From Roseomonas sp. 18066 (lineage in GTDB: Bacteria; Pseudomonadota; Alphaproteobacteria; Acetobacterales; Acetobacteraceae), in assembly GCF_902706185.1 (NCBI RefSeq), contig NZ_CACSJM010000003.1:34933-98932 (forward strand): 64,000 nt of DNA, written 5' to 3'. Below are positions 35,834 through 44,270 of the stretch, one piece after another. Within the stretch, counting starts at the first letter, position 1. Every line of letters begins with the position of its first letter. The position numbers were made by a program, and so were the translations under genes. A model generated the notes under the pieces. The model was given only the letters and a program-made list of their open reading frames with translations, searched no databases and was not told the DNA's origin.

Positions 35834-36790
35834 ATGGCCAGGATCCACGGCACCCTCTCCGAGCTGGTGGGCGACACGCCGCTGCTGGAGCTGCACCGCA
35901 TCCGCCGCAAGTGGCAGGTCGAGGCCCGGCTGATCGCCAAGATCGAGTATCTGAGCCCGGCCGGCAGCATCAAGGACCGCACCGCCTGGGGCATCATCCG
36001 CGAGGCCGAGCGCAGCGGCCGGCTGCAGCCGGGCGACCTGCTGGTCGATGTCACCAGCGGCAACACCGGCATCGGCCTGGCCGCCATCGCCGCCTCGCGC
36101 GGCTATCGCAGCAAGTTCTACCTGCGCAACGTGATCAGCGCCGACAAGATCAACATCCTGCGCCAATACGGCGCCGAGGTGGTGCTGATCGACAACAACG
36201 AGTTCCTCGTGCCCGGCGCGCTGGACATCATCCTGCAGCGCATCCAGGACGAGAATCCGGGGGCCTATTTCACCGACCAGCGCGCCAACCCGGCCAATGC
36301 CGCGATCCATGCCGAGACCACGGGGCCCGAGATCTGGCGCGACACCGACGGCGCGGTCGACGTGCTGGTCGGCGCCGTCGGCACCGGCGGCACCATCTCC
36401 GGCACCGGCCGCTACCTGAAGGGGCTGAAGCCTGGGCTGCAGGTGGTGGTGGCCGAGCCCAGCCCGGATTCCGTCCCCTCCGCCGAGCATCCCTATGCCG
36501 AGACCATCGAGGGCGTGCACAAGGTGACCGAGGTCGACCCGCAGGGCCTGCCGGCCAATTACGACGCCGGCGTGGTCGATGCGACGGTCGCCATCAGCGT
36601 CGCCGAGGCGCGCGCCACGGCGCAGGCCCTGGCGCGGGAGGAAGGGCTGCTGGCCGGCACCTCGGGCGGCGCCGTGCTGGCCGCGGCGCTGGCGGTGGCC
36701 CGCCGCCCGGAACATGCCGGCAAGACCTTCGTCATCGTCATCCCCGACAGCGGCGAGCGCTACCTCTCGCCGCCGGTGGTGCCGGGGTGA
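35834..36790 (+). CDS. Cysteine synthase family PLP enzyme (CysK/CysM/CBS type)
   Basis: Beta-replacement PLP enzyme of fold type II, 318 residues. PLP-lysine Lys47 in GSIKDRTAW, substrate loop TSGNTGIG, phosphate-binding loop GTGGTISGTGRYLKG and SGGAV near the end are all intact. Typical activity is O-acetylserine plus sulfide (or thiosulfate in CysM types) to cysteine (or sulfocysteine); the DRTAW and NVISADKINIL segments lean toward the cystathionine beta-synthase/CysM-like branch rather than classical CysK. AGGAG lies seven bases before the ATG and 28 bases separate it from the transporter ATPase, so it belongs to cassette D and supports a sulfur role for that transporter. Confidence 0.9.
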   Translation: MARIHGTLSELVGDTPLLELHRIRRKWQVEARLIAKIEYLSPAGSIKDRTAWGIIREAERSGRLQPGDLLVDVTSGNTGIGLAAIAASRGYRSKFYLRNVISADKINILRQYGAEVVLIDNNEFLVPGALDIILQRIQDENPGAYFTDQRANPANAAIHAETTGPEIWRDTDGAVDVLVGAVGTGGTISGTGRYLKGLKPGLQVVVAEPSPDSVPSAEHPYAETIEGVHKVTEVDPQGLPANYDAGVVDATVAISVAEARATAQALAREEGLLAGTSGGAVLAAALAVARRPEHAGKTFVIVIPDSGERYLSPPVVPG

Positions 36791-36910
36791 GGTTGCAGCG
36801 GCCCCTCAATCCGGACAAGAAATGATATTCCTTCCATTTTTAATACTGGAAAATATTCTGGGAGGATGGTTGATTTTGTCGGCCGTTCTTGATCGTCCCA
36901 GGAGATCCTC
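36791..36910 (+). promoter_or_regulatory. AT-rich promoter region with dyad before the receiver-like gene
   Basis: Bases 36820-36895 are AT-rich and contain TTCCA-N10-TGGAA (36832-36851), flanked by imperfect ATATT/ATAT extensions. This marks a transcription start region and a possible operator for the receiver-like protein. Confidence 0.4.
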
Positions 36911-37318
36911 GTGTCCAATGACAATGCCCGCCTGCAGGGCCGCACCGTGCTGGTGGGCGAACCCGGCGCCGCGCGCCGCGAATTCCTGCGCGGCGCGCTG
37001 ACCGAGGCGGGGATGCATGTGATCGGCCCGGTGCCGGATGCCGCCTCGCTGCAGGGCATGCTGGATGTCTTCTCGATCGACGCCGTGCTGGTCAATGCCG
37101 CGCTGCTGCAGCAGCACGCCGTGCCGCCGCTGCTGGCGGGCGAGGCCGGGCTGCTGGTCTTCGGCAGCGAGGCGAAGCTGGCGGCCAGCAGCATCCCCGA
37201 CAGCGCGCAGCGGCTGGCCGGGCCGCTGACGCCGCCCCGGCTGCGCCGCGCCCTGCAGATGCTGCTGGCCGCGCGCGACGCCGCCGCCACGCCGGAAGAT
37301 CTGCTGCTGATGGCCTGA
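36911..37318 (+). CDS. Degenerate response-regulator receiver protein
   Basis: 135-residue single-domain protein resembling a CheY-type receiver: RTVLVGEPGAARREFLRGAL matches beta1/alpha1, MHVIGPVPDAASLQGML matches beta2/alpha2, and SIDAVLVNAALL matches beta3. The phospho-acceptor Asp is replaced by Asn62, and the acidic pocket keeps only Glu17, so phosphorylation is unlikely. GTG start with AGGAG seven bases upstream. No sensor kinase or output domain is nearby. It may be a pseudo-receiver working by protein contact, or a decayed gene that still keeps its frame. Confidence 0.75.
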   Translation: MSNDNARLQGRTVLVGEPGAARREFLRGALTEAGMHVIGPVPDAASLQGMLDVFSIDAVLVNAALLQQHAVPPLLAGEAGLLVFGSEAKLAASSIPDSAQRLAGPLTPPRLRRALQMLLAARDAAATPEDLLLMA

Positions 37319-37490
37319 GCCGGGCGCAGCCCTCGAAGCCGGGGATCCGCCGCTCCGCCATCACCGCCACGCGCGCGCATGTGGCGCAGCACAGGGCGGT
37401 CGTGGCTGACGGAGATCGTGGTCAGCCGCGCGGCAGATTGAGGATGTCCGCCTGCACCGAGACGTCGAGCGCCAGCTGCGGCTGGCGCAA

Positions 37491-37748
37491 CGCGACCCAG
37501 TGGCGCAGGGCGGCGGGAGCTTCTTCCACACCCCCTGGGCCGGCGCCGGCCAGCTCAATCCGGGCATGCACCAGTCTCTGCGCGGCAATGGCGCGGCGGG
37601 GCGCACCGGCGGCCGAGCTGCAACGCCAGGCGCTGCGCGACCTGCCCTATCTGCCGCTCGGCCAGGTGCTGCCGCGCACCGCCTGTCGCGCCATCAGCGT
37701 CGGCTGAAAGGCGCTACCCGCTGTTCTGGAAGCAGCGGCAAGGGCTGA
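37491..37748 (+). pseudogene. Frameshifted 3' remnant of a family-5 solute-binding protein gene
   Basis: Three reading frames each carry pieces of the C-terminal end of a peptide-type binding protein, in the right order. Frame from 37491: RDPVAQGGGSFFHTPWAG, then QLNPGMHQSLRGNGAA. The next piece, in another frame from about 37610, reads ELQRQALRDLPYLPLGQ and ends at a stop near 37707. A third frame from 37715 gives YPLFWKQRQG, the usual last residues. About 35 codons that normally lie between the first two pieces are missing. The intact protein at 44306 has the matching order (GGWSIYHTNWP, then APALSLGQFFQKTAF, then CYFWGVERG). No start or N-terminal part was recognised in 37319-37490. Confidence 0.75.
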
Positions 37749-37856
37749 GGCGCGGCAGGATCGCGGCCACCTGGGGGGGGCTGAGCCGCCTCGCCAGCTT
37801 GCCGCGGCCCTGGACCCGGCATAGACAGCGTCCCAAAAACCGGGGAGACGCTGCCG

Positions 37857-39041
37857 ATGCCGCCGCCTGCCGCCCCCGCTGCGGCCGCCCCTCATGCTCC
37901 CCCTGACGCCGCCGATCCCGGCCGCCGATGGCCGCTGCTGCGCTGGTTCGCCGCCTCCGCCACCTTTGGCGTGCCGCAGGCGGCCGGGCCCATCGTCTTC
38001 TCGCTGATCGCGCTCAGCCTGACCGGGGATGCCAGCCAGGGCGCGGCGATCGTCCTGGCCATGACCCTGGCCCAGGTGCTGGGCGCCATCCCCATCGCCC
38101 GGCTGGGCCGCCGCTTCCCGGCGGTGCTGTTCCTGAAGCTGCTGGTCGGCCTGCGCAGCCTGGCGCTGGCGCTGATCGCGCTGCTGGCGGCCTGGCAGGC
38201 GCCCTTCGCCTGGCTGGTCCTGCTGGCGGCGCTGGGGGGCTGCGTCAACGGCGCCGCGCATGGCTATCTGCGCGCCGTGCTGAACCAGCTGGCGCCGGCC
38301 TCGCGGCTGCCGCGGGCGCTGGGCATCGCCGCCACCCTCAACGAGCTGACCTTCGTGCTGGCGCCGGTCGCCGCCTCCGGCCTGGGCACCATCTCGCCGG
38401 TCTTCGCCATGCTGGCGCTGACCGCGCTGGGCGCCGCGCCGATCCTGCTGGTGCCGAACCTGCGCGCGGCCGGCCAGGGCGGCGGGCCGCTGCCGGCCGG
38501 GGGGCGGGTGCTCAGCCGGCCGATCCTGCTCTGGCTGCTGTGCTCGACGGCAGGCGGGGCGACGGTCGCGGCGATCGAGATCGGCGCCGTCGCCCTGGCG
38601 CTGCGCTTCGGCTATGCGCCGGCGCTGGCCTTCCTGTTCACCGTGCCGCTGTGCCTGGCCTCGGTCGCCGGCGGGCTCTGGGTCAGCCTGCGGGCGCGCA
38701 TGGCCAGCCGCGGCGCGGTGGTGGCGCAGCTTTTCGTCATGGCGCTGGGCGCCGGGCTGGTGGCCCTGCAGCACTCGGTCGCCGCCACCATCCTGGGCGC
38801 GGTCGTGGTCGGGCTCGTGCTGGCGCCGCTCGGCACCTACTACTCGCTGGTGCTCGACGGGCTGGCGCCGCCGCCGCGGCGGGCCGAGGTCTTCGCCCTG
38901 CTGCGCACCGCCAATGCGGTGGGCGTCATCCTGGCCAGCGCGGTGCTGACCACGGTGTCGCTCTCGGCGACGCTGGTCGCCGTCACCGGGCTGATGCTGG
39001 TCGCGGCGGTCACCGTGGCCATCGCCTCGCGGCCGCGCTGA
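37857..39041 (+). CDS. MFS transporter
   Basis: Major facilitator family permease, 394 residues, about twelve helices. After a Pro/Ala-rich cytosolic N-terminus (1-25), the first helix has ASATFGVPQAAGPIVFSLIAL; the loop 2-3 signature is IARLGRRFPAVLFLK. The second half has a weaker copy (SLRARMASRGAVVAQLF). The substrate is unknown; drug- or sugar-efflux types look like this. GGGGAGA precedes the ATG. It is followed 83 bases later by a PaiB-like gene on the same strand. Confidence 0.88.
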   Translation: MPPPAAPAAAAPHAPPDAADPGRRWPLLRWFAASATFGVPQAAGPIVFSLIALSLTGDASQGAAIVLAMTLAQVLGAIPIARLGRRFPAVLFLKLLVGLRSLALALIALLAAWQAPFAWLVLLAALGGCVNGAAHGYLRAVLNQLAPASRLPRALGIAATLNELTFVLAPVAASGLGTISPVFAMLALTALGAAPILLVPNLRAAGQGGGPLPAGGRVLSRPILLWLLCSTAGGATVAAIEIGAVALALRFGYAPALAFLFTVPLCLASVAGGLWVSLRARMASRGAVVAQLFVMALGAGLVALQHSVAATILGAVVVGLVLAPLGTYYSLVLDGLAPPPRRAEVFALLRTANAVGVILASAVLTTVSLSATLVAVTGLMLVAAVTVAIASRPR

Positions 39042-39124
39042 CCCCCGCCCCGGCGGGCATGGACAGGACCGGTCCCGGGCGTCACCTTCCGCCGCTGCAA
39101 GGAAACGCCAAGGAAAGCACCGGC

Positions 39125-39730
39125 ATGTACGCACCCGCCCCGTTCCGCGCCGAGGAGGCCGCCCTGGCCTGGCGCCTCGTGGAAGACATCCGCCTGGGCT
39201 GCCTGATCACCGGCCAGGATGGGCTGCTGGCCTCGCATTTGCCCTTCCTGGTCGACCAGGCGGATGATGGCGGCGTCGTGCTGACCGGCCATCTGGCGCG
39301 CGGCAACGCGCAGGCGGCGCGGCTGGACGGCGCCGGGGTGCTGGTCAACTTCCTCGGCGCCAACACGCATGTCTCGCCCAGCTGGTACGGCACGGCGCCG
39401 CGCGCGCCGACCTGGAACTATGTCGCCGTGCAGGTGCAGGGCCGCGCCACCCTGGTCGAGGACGCGGCCGCCATCCGCGCCATGGTGCTGCGGCTGAGCA
39501 GGGAGATGGAGCCGGCAGGCAGCGCCTGGCAGCCGGACACAGCCTATGTCGACAAGCTGGTGCCGGGCATCCTGGGCTTCACCATCGCGGTGACCGGGGT
39601 CGAGACCCAGCTGCGCCTGTCGCAGCAGAACAACGACGACGATCGCGGCCGGGTCCGCGCCGCGCTGGAAGCCGGCAGCACGCGGCAGCGCCAGGTGGCG
39701 GAGGCGATCGCGGCCTATCTGCCGGGCTGA
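39125..39730 (+). CDS. PaiB-like FMN-binding protein
   Basis: 201-residue protein of the PaiB/FMN-binding negative transcriptional regulator family (split-barrel flavin-binding fold). Visible blocks: MYAPAPFRAEEAALAWRLVE, SHLPFLVD, GHLARGNAQ, FLGANTHVSPSWYG, VPTWNY-like APTWNYVAVQVQG, and the C-terminal GFTIAVTGVETQLRLSQQ. Bacillus PaiB affects sporulation and protease genes, but most homologues have no proven role and may be flavin enzymes. AAGGAAAG precedes the ATG. Confidence 0.9.
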   Translation: MYAPAPFRAEEAALAWRLVEDIRLGCLITGQDGLLASHLPFLVDQADDGGVVLTGHLARGNAQAARLDGAGVLVNFLGANTHVSPSWYGTAPRAPTWNYVAVQVQGRATLVEDAAAIRAMVLRLSREMEPAGSAWQPDTAYVDKLVPGILGFTIAVTGVETQLRLSQQNNDDDRGRVRAALEAGSTRQRQVAEAIAAYLPG

Positions 39731-39750
39731 GGCCGCCGCCGCCGGCCTCA
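39728..39750. terminator. Stop-codon hairpin between convergent paiB-like and aldo/keto reductase genes
   Basis: TGAGGCC, nine bases, GGCCTCA. Each arm contains the TGA stop of one of the two convergent genes. There is no T-run on either strand. Confidence 0.35.
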
Positions 39751-40851
39751 GACGGGCAGGTCGGCGCCGCCGAAGACGATCTGGTTGCGCACCGCCGGCT
39801 GGAACAGGCCATAGAGAAAGCCCTGCGCCCCGCCGCTGGCCTGGTCCAGCGCGGCCTGGTGCTCGGGCGCCAGGGTCAGCGCCAGCGCCGCCGCATTGTC
39901 GACCACCTGCTGCGGCCGGCTGACCCCCATCAGCGTCGAGGCGACGCCCGGCCGCCCCACCACCCAGGCCAGGGCGATGCGGGCCGGGCTCTCGCCGGCC
40001 TCGGCGGCGACCTGCCGCAGCGCCTCGACGATCGCCCAGTTGCGCGGGGTGAACAGCTGGTCGCCGAAGGGATTGTCGCCATCCAGCCGCTTGTCGCCCT
40101 CGGGGCGCGCGGCGGCGTCGCCGGCGCCTTGGTTCGGCACGCCGCCCTGGCGCGGCGCCGCCGCCTCGACCGTGGCGCGGTCGTATTTGCCGGTCAGCAG
40201 CCCATAGGCCAGCGGGCTCCAGGGCACCAGGCCGAGGCCCAGCGCCCGGCCGAGCGGGACATGCTCGCTCTCCACCCCGCGCTCGACCAGGGAGTAGAAA
40301 TACTGCAGGCCGATCGGGGCGGGCAGGCCGCGCGCCTGCGCCAGGGTGGCCAGCTGCGCCGCATACCAGGCCGGCATGTTCGACAGGCCCCAGTAGCGGA
40401 TCTTCCCCGCCTGGATCAGCGCGGCCATGGTCTGCAGCAGCTCCTCCGCCGGGGTGACGCCGTCCCAGACATGGATCCAGTAGAGGTCGATGAAGTCGGT
40501 GCGCAGCCGCTTCAGCGAGCGCTCGACCGCGGCCCGCAGGTGGCGCGCGCCATGGCCGCCCTGCAGCTTGCCCTGGCCGGTGGCGAAGCCGGCCTTGGTG
40601 GCGATCACCATGCGGTCGCGCAGGCCCCGGGCGGCGACGAACTCGCCCACCATCGCCTCCGAGCGGCCGCCGGCATAGACATCGGCGGTGTCGACGAAAT
40701 TGCCGCCGAGCTCGACATAGCGGTCGAAGATCGCCTGGCTGCCGGCGGCATCCGCCCCCCAGCGCGGCGTGCCGAAGGTCATGGTGCCGAGCGCCAGCGG
40801 GCTGACCAGCAGCCCCGACCGGCCGAGCGAGCGATAGGTCTCGAGGTTCAT
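39748..40851 (-). CDS. Aldo/keto reductase
   Basis: NADPH-dependent carbonyl reductase of the AKR superfamily, 367 residues. The catalytic set is complete: Asp54 and Tyr59 (FVDTADVYAGG), Lys86 (IATKAGF) and His127 (DLYWIHVWD). The NADP-binding part near the C-terminus is also recognisable (STLMGVSRPQQV). An Asn/Asp/Gly-rich insert (about residues 235-262) is longer than usual. The gene is divergent from a LysR regulator 97 bases away, which probably controls it; this AKR-LysR arrangement is common. Natural substrate unknown. Confidence 0.92.
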   Translation of the reverse strand: MNLETYRSLGRSGLLVSPLALGTMTFGTPRWGADAAGSQAIFDRYVELGGNFVDTADVYAGGRSEAMVGEFVAARGLRDRMVIATKAGFATGQGKLQGGHGARHLRAAVERSLKRLRTDFIDLYWIHVWDGVTPAEELLQTMAALIQAGKIRYWGLSNMPAWYAAQLATLAQARGLPAPIGLQYFYSLVERGVESEHVPLGRALGLGLVPWSPLAYGLLTGKYDRATVEAAAPRQGGVPNQGAGDAAARPEGDKRLDGDNPFGDQLFTPRNWAIVEALRQVAAEAGESPARIALAWVVGRPGVASTLMGVSRPQQVVDNAAALALTLAPEHQAALDQASGGAQGFLYGLFQPAVRNQIVFGGADLPV

Positions 40852-40948
40852 CGGCGCTTCCCCCTGGGTGGACCCGGCCGATATGGCCCGATCCGCCGGC
40901 GGCGATTAGCCTGCCCAGGGCGCATGGGTTGCTGAAGGATTTTCACCA

Positions 40949-41836
40949 ATGGAGCGGGACCTCTGGTCGGGCCTGGCGGTCTTCGCCGCCATCATGGAGG
41001 CCGGCAGCTTCGCCCGGGCGGCGACGCGGCTGGGGCTGTCGGCCTCGGCGCTGAGCCATGCGATGCGCAGCCTGGAGGCCAAGCTGGGCATCCGCCTGCT
41101 CGACCGCACCACCCGCTCGCTGGCGCCGACCCCGGCCGGCGAGCAGCTGCTGCTGCGGCTGCGCCCGGCGATGGCGGCGGTGCAGGAGGGCATCGCGGAG
41201 CTCGACCAGGCGCGCGACCGCCCGGCCGGGCGGGTGCGGGTCAACGCCCACCGGCCGGGGGCGGTGCATCTGGTGCTGCCGCGCCTGGCGGTGCTGGCCC
41301 AGCGCTGCCCGGAGGTCGCGGTCGAGCTGGTGGTCAATGACGGGCTGGTCGACATCGTCGCCGAGCGCTTCGACTGCGGCGTCCGGCACGAGGGCGGGCT
41401 GCAGGGCGACATGATCGCGCTGCGCATCAGCGAGCCGATGGCGCTGGTCTATGCCGCATCGCCCGGCTACCTGGCGGAGCACGGCGCGCCGGCGACGCCC
41501 GACGACCTCGGCGCGCATCGCTGCATCAGCTACCGCCACACCTCCTCCGGCACGCTGCATCGCTGGGACTTCATGCAGGACGGGCAGCTGTTCGACCGCG
41601 CGGTGCCGGGCAGCTTCATCACCAACGATGTCGACCTGATGCGCGACGCGGCGCTGGCGGGCCTCGGCATCGTCTGCCTGCTGCAGGTCCAGGCGGCGCC
41701 GCACCTGGCCGCCGGCCGGCTGGTCGAGGTGCTGCCCGGCTGGGCGCCGCGGCTCGCCGCCAATTTCCTGTACTATCCGAGCCGGCGGCAGCCGAGCGCG
41801 GCCTTCCGCGCCTTCCTCGAGGTGATGCGGGGGTGA
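40949..41836 (+). CDS. LysR family transcriptional regulator
   Basis: 295 residues: N-terminal winged helix (SFARAATRLGLSASALSHAM, then IRLLDRTTRSLAPTPAGEQL) and a periplasmic-binding-like effector domain (about 90-290) with RVRVNAHRPGAVHLVLPRL and VDIVAERFDCGVRHEG. This is the subgroup that often regulates a divergent oxidoreductase. AAGGA precedes the ATG. The aldo/keto reductase on the other side is the likely target; the molybdoenzyme gene downstream has its own candidate promoter. Confidence 0.93.
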   Translation: MERDLWSGLAVFAAIMEAGSFARAATRLGLSASALSHAMRSLEAKLGIRLLDRTTRSLAPTPAGEQLLLRLRPAMAAVQEGIAELDQARDRPAGRVRVNAHRPGAVHLVLPRLAVLAQRCPEVAVELVVNDGLVDIVAERFDCGVRHEGGLQGDMIALRISEPMALVYAASPGYLAEHGAPATPDDLGAHRCISYRHTSSGTLHRWDFMQDGQLFDRAVPGSFITNDVDLMRDAALAGLGIVCLLQVQAAPHLAAGRLVEVLPGWAPRLAANFLYYPSRRQPSAAFRAFLEVMRG

Positions 41837-41869
41837 GCGGCCGGGCGCCGGCCCGCGAAAATCACCGCT

Positions 41870-41898
41870 TTGCCCGACAGCGGCGCCGCGCCTAGGCT
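41870..41898 (+). promoter_or_regulatory. Candidate sigma-70-type promoter of the molybdoenzyme gene
   Basis: TTGCCC (41870-41875) and TAGGCT (41893-41898) are separated by exactly 17 bases. A start of transcription near 41905 would leave a leader of about 30 bases before the ATG at 41935. Confidence 0.45.
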
Positions 41899-41934
41899 GG
41901 CGGCCTGGATGGCATGGCACAGGGACGCCCGGGG

Positions 41935-44262
41935 ATGAGCAAGACGGTCGAGGATGCGGCGCAGTTCCGCCAGCACAGCTCGCATTGGGGCGTCTTCTCG
42001 GCGGCGATGCGCGGGGACGAGCTGGTGGTGCGCGCCCATCCCGGCGACCCCGACCCGAACGGCATCCTCGACAATTTCCCGGCGGCGCTGCGCCACAAGG
42101 CCCGCATCGCCCAGCCGATGGTCCGCCGCGGCTGGCTGGAGCGCGGCCCCGGCCCCGACCCCCAGCGCGGCCGCGACGAGTTTGTTCCGGTTTCCTGGGA
42201 GCGAGCCTTGGACCTGCTGGCCGGCGAGGTCCGCCGCGTCGGCGAGACGCATGGCCCCAAGGCGGTCTATGGCGGCTCCTATGGCTGGGCCAGCGCCGGG
42301 CGCTTCCACCATGCGCAGAGCCAGATCCACCGCTTCCTGAACACGGCGATCGGCGGCTATGTCGCCTCGGTCAACAGCTACAGCTCGGGCGCGGCCTCGG
42401 TGATCGTGCCGCATGTGCTGGGCAATTACGAGGCGCTGACCAAGCACAACGTCACCTGGGACCAGCTGGCGCAGCATACCGAGGTGGTGCTGGCCTTCGG
42501 CGGCATGGCGCTGAAGAACGCGATGGTCGCCGGCGGCGGCATCAGCGAGCATGTCGAGCGCCCCTCGATGCAGGCCGCCCGCGAGCGGGGCTGCGACTTC
42601 ATCCTGGTCGGGCCCCTGCGCAGCGACCTGCCGGCCGAGGCCGGCGCCGAATGGATCGCCAATATCCCCGGCACCGACACGGCGCTGATGCTGGCGCTCG
42701 TCCACACGCTGGTGGCGGAAGGCCTGCACGACCGCGGCTTCATCGCCCGCTTCACCGAGGGCTGGGATGAATTCCAGAAATACCTGATGGGCGAGGCCGA
42801 CGGCCAGGCCAAGGACGCCGCCTGGGCCGCGCCGATCACCGGCGTCGCCGCGGAGGACATCGTGGCCCTGGCGCGCCGGCTGCACGGCAAGCGGGTGCTG
42901 ATCACCGTCGCCCATGCGCTGCAGCGCGCCGAGCATGGCGAGCAGCCGGTCTGGATGGGCGCGGTGCTGGCCGCCGCCCTGGGCCAGATCGGCCTGCCCG
43001 GCGGCGGCTATGGCTATGCGCTGGGCGCCATCGGCTATTACGGGCGGCGGGCCAATGCGGTGCCGAGCCCGACGCTGTCGCAGGGCCGCAACCGCCACGG
43101 CAACTATATCCCCGTGGCGCGCATCGCCGACATGCTGCTGAACCCGGGGCAGGACTACCGCTACAACGGGCAGACGCGGAAATACCCGGATATCCGGCTG
43201 GTCTATTGGGCGGGCGGCAATCCCTTCCACCACCACCAGGACCTCAACCGGCTGCGCCAGGCCTTCGCCCGCGTCGACACGCTGGTGGTGCATGAGCTGG
43301 CCTGGACCGCGACGGCGCGCCACGCCGATATCGTGCTGCCGGCGACCATGACGCTGGAGCGCGAGGATATCGGCTACAGCTCGCACGATCCGCTGATGGT
43401 GGCGATGCAGCGCATCGCCGCCCCCTTCGCCGAGGCGCGCGACGACTACGACATCTTCGCCGAGCTCTCGCGGCGCCTCGGCACCGAGGAAGCCTTCACC
43501 GAGGGCCGCACCAGCCGCGAATGGCTGAGCCACCTCTACGAGCGCACCCGCCAGGGCCTGGAAGACAAGGGCCTGCCCGCGCCGGATTTCGAAGAGTTCT
43601 GGGCGGCGGGCAGCCTGGTGCTGCCGCAGGAGCCGGATGATGGCGGCCCCTGGCGCGCCTTCCGCGAGGACCCCGACGCCAACCCGCTGGCCACGCCGAG
43701 CGGCAAGGTCGAGATCTTCTCGGCCACCGTCGCCAGCTTCGGCGAGGCCAGCTGCCCCGGCCACCCCGCCTGGCTGCCGCCCGAGGAGGCGCCCGGCGGC
43801 GCCACGCCGCTGCATCTGGTGGCCAACCAGCCGGCGACGCGGCTGCACAGCCAGCTCGACTTCGGCGGCCACAGCGCGGCGGCCAAGCATCGCGAGCGCG
43901 AGGTGGCGACCATCCATCCCCTCGACGCCGCCGCGCGTGGCATCGAGGATGGCGACATCATCCGGCTGTTCAACCAGCGCGGCGCCTGCCTGGCCGCCGC
44001 CCGCGTCGCCGAGGATATCCGCCCCGGCGTGGTGCAGCTGCCGACCGGCGCCTGGTACGACCCGGAGGATCCTTCGGAAGATGCGCCGCTCTGCGTGCAC
44101 GGCAATCCGAACGTGCTGACGCGGGATATCGGCACCTCGTCGCTGGCCCAGGGCTGCACCGGGCAGCTGACCGTCGTCGAGATGGAGAAGTTCACCGGCA
44201 ACCTGCCGCCGATCCGCGCCTTCGACCCGCCGATCGCGCAGCCCGCCTTGGCCGCCGAGTGA
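41935..44262 (+). CDS. Cytosolic molybdopterin S/N-oxide reductase, BisC/TorZ-like
   Basis: Bis-MGD molybdenum enzyme of the DMSO/TMAO/biotin-sulfoxide reductase family, 775 residues. The Mo-ligand Ser (about Ser150) lies in VNSYSSGAASVIVPHVLG, the spot occupied by the ligand Ser in Rhodobacter DMSO reductase. There is no Tat signal and no N-terminal Fe-S Cys motif, as in BisC, so it is a cytosolic reductase, perhaps for biotin or methionine sulfoxide. Other blocks: GGSYGWASAGRFHHAQ, WTATARHADIVLPATMTLER and LVANQPATRLHSQLD. ATG at 41914 would add seven residues; 41935 has AGGGA upstream and fits the promoter better. Confidence 0.92.
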   Translation: MSKTVEDAAQFRQHSSHWGVFSAAMRGDELVVRAHPGDPDPNGILDNFPAALRHKARIAQPMVRRGWLERGPGPDPQRGRDEFVPVSWERALDLLAGEVRRVGETHGPKAVYGGSYGWASAGRFHHAQSQIHRFLNTAIGGYVASVNSYSSGAASVIVPHVLGNYEALTKHNVTWDQLAQHTEVVLAFGGMALKNAMVAGGGISEHVERPSMQAARERGCDFILVGPLRSDLPAEAGAEWIANIPGTDTALMLALVHTLVAEGLHDRGFIARFTEGWDEFQKYLMGEADGQAKDAAWAAPITGVAAEDIVALARRLHGKRVLITVAHALQRAEHGEQPVWMGAVLAAALGQIGLPGGGYGYALGAIGYYGRRANAVPSPTLSQGRNRHGNYIPVARIADMLLNPGQDYRYNGQTRKYPDIRLVYWAGGNPFHHHQDLNRLRQAFARVDTLVVHELAWTATARHADIVLPATMTLEREDIGYSSHDPLMVAMQRIAAPFAEARDDYDIFAELSRRLGTEEAFTEGRTSREWLSHLYERTRQGLEDKGLPAPDFEEFWAAGSLVLPQEPDDGGPWRAFREDPDANPLATPSGKVEIFSATVASFGEASCPGHPAWLPPEEAPGGATPLHLVANQPATRLHSQLDFGGHSAAAKHREREVATIHPLDAAARGIEDGDIIRLFNQRGACLAAARVAEDIRPGVVQLPTGAWYDPEDPSEDAPLCVHGNPNVLTRDIGTSSLAQGCTGQLTVVEMEKFTGNLPPIRAFDPPIAQPALAAE

Positions 44263-44270
44263 GGCGCCGC

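Noticed and set aside
37092..37606. Small minus-strand open frames around the receiver-like gene
   Set aside because: They overlap the receiver gene or the pseudogene remnant, have no ribosome sites and match nothing recognisable.
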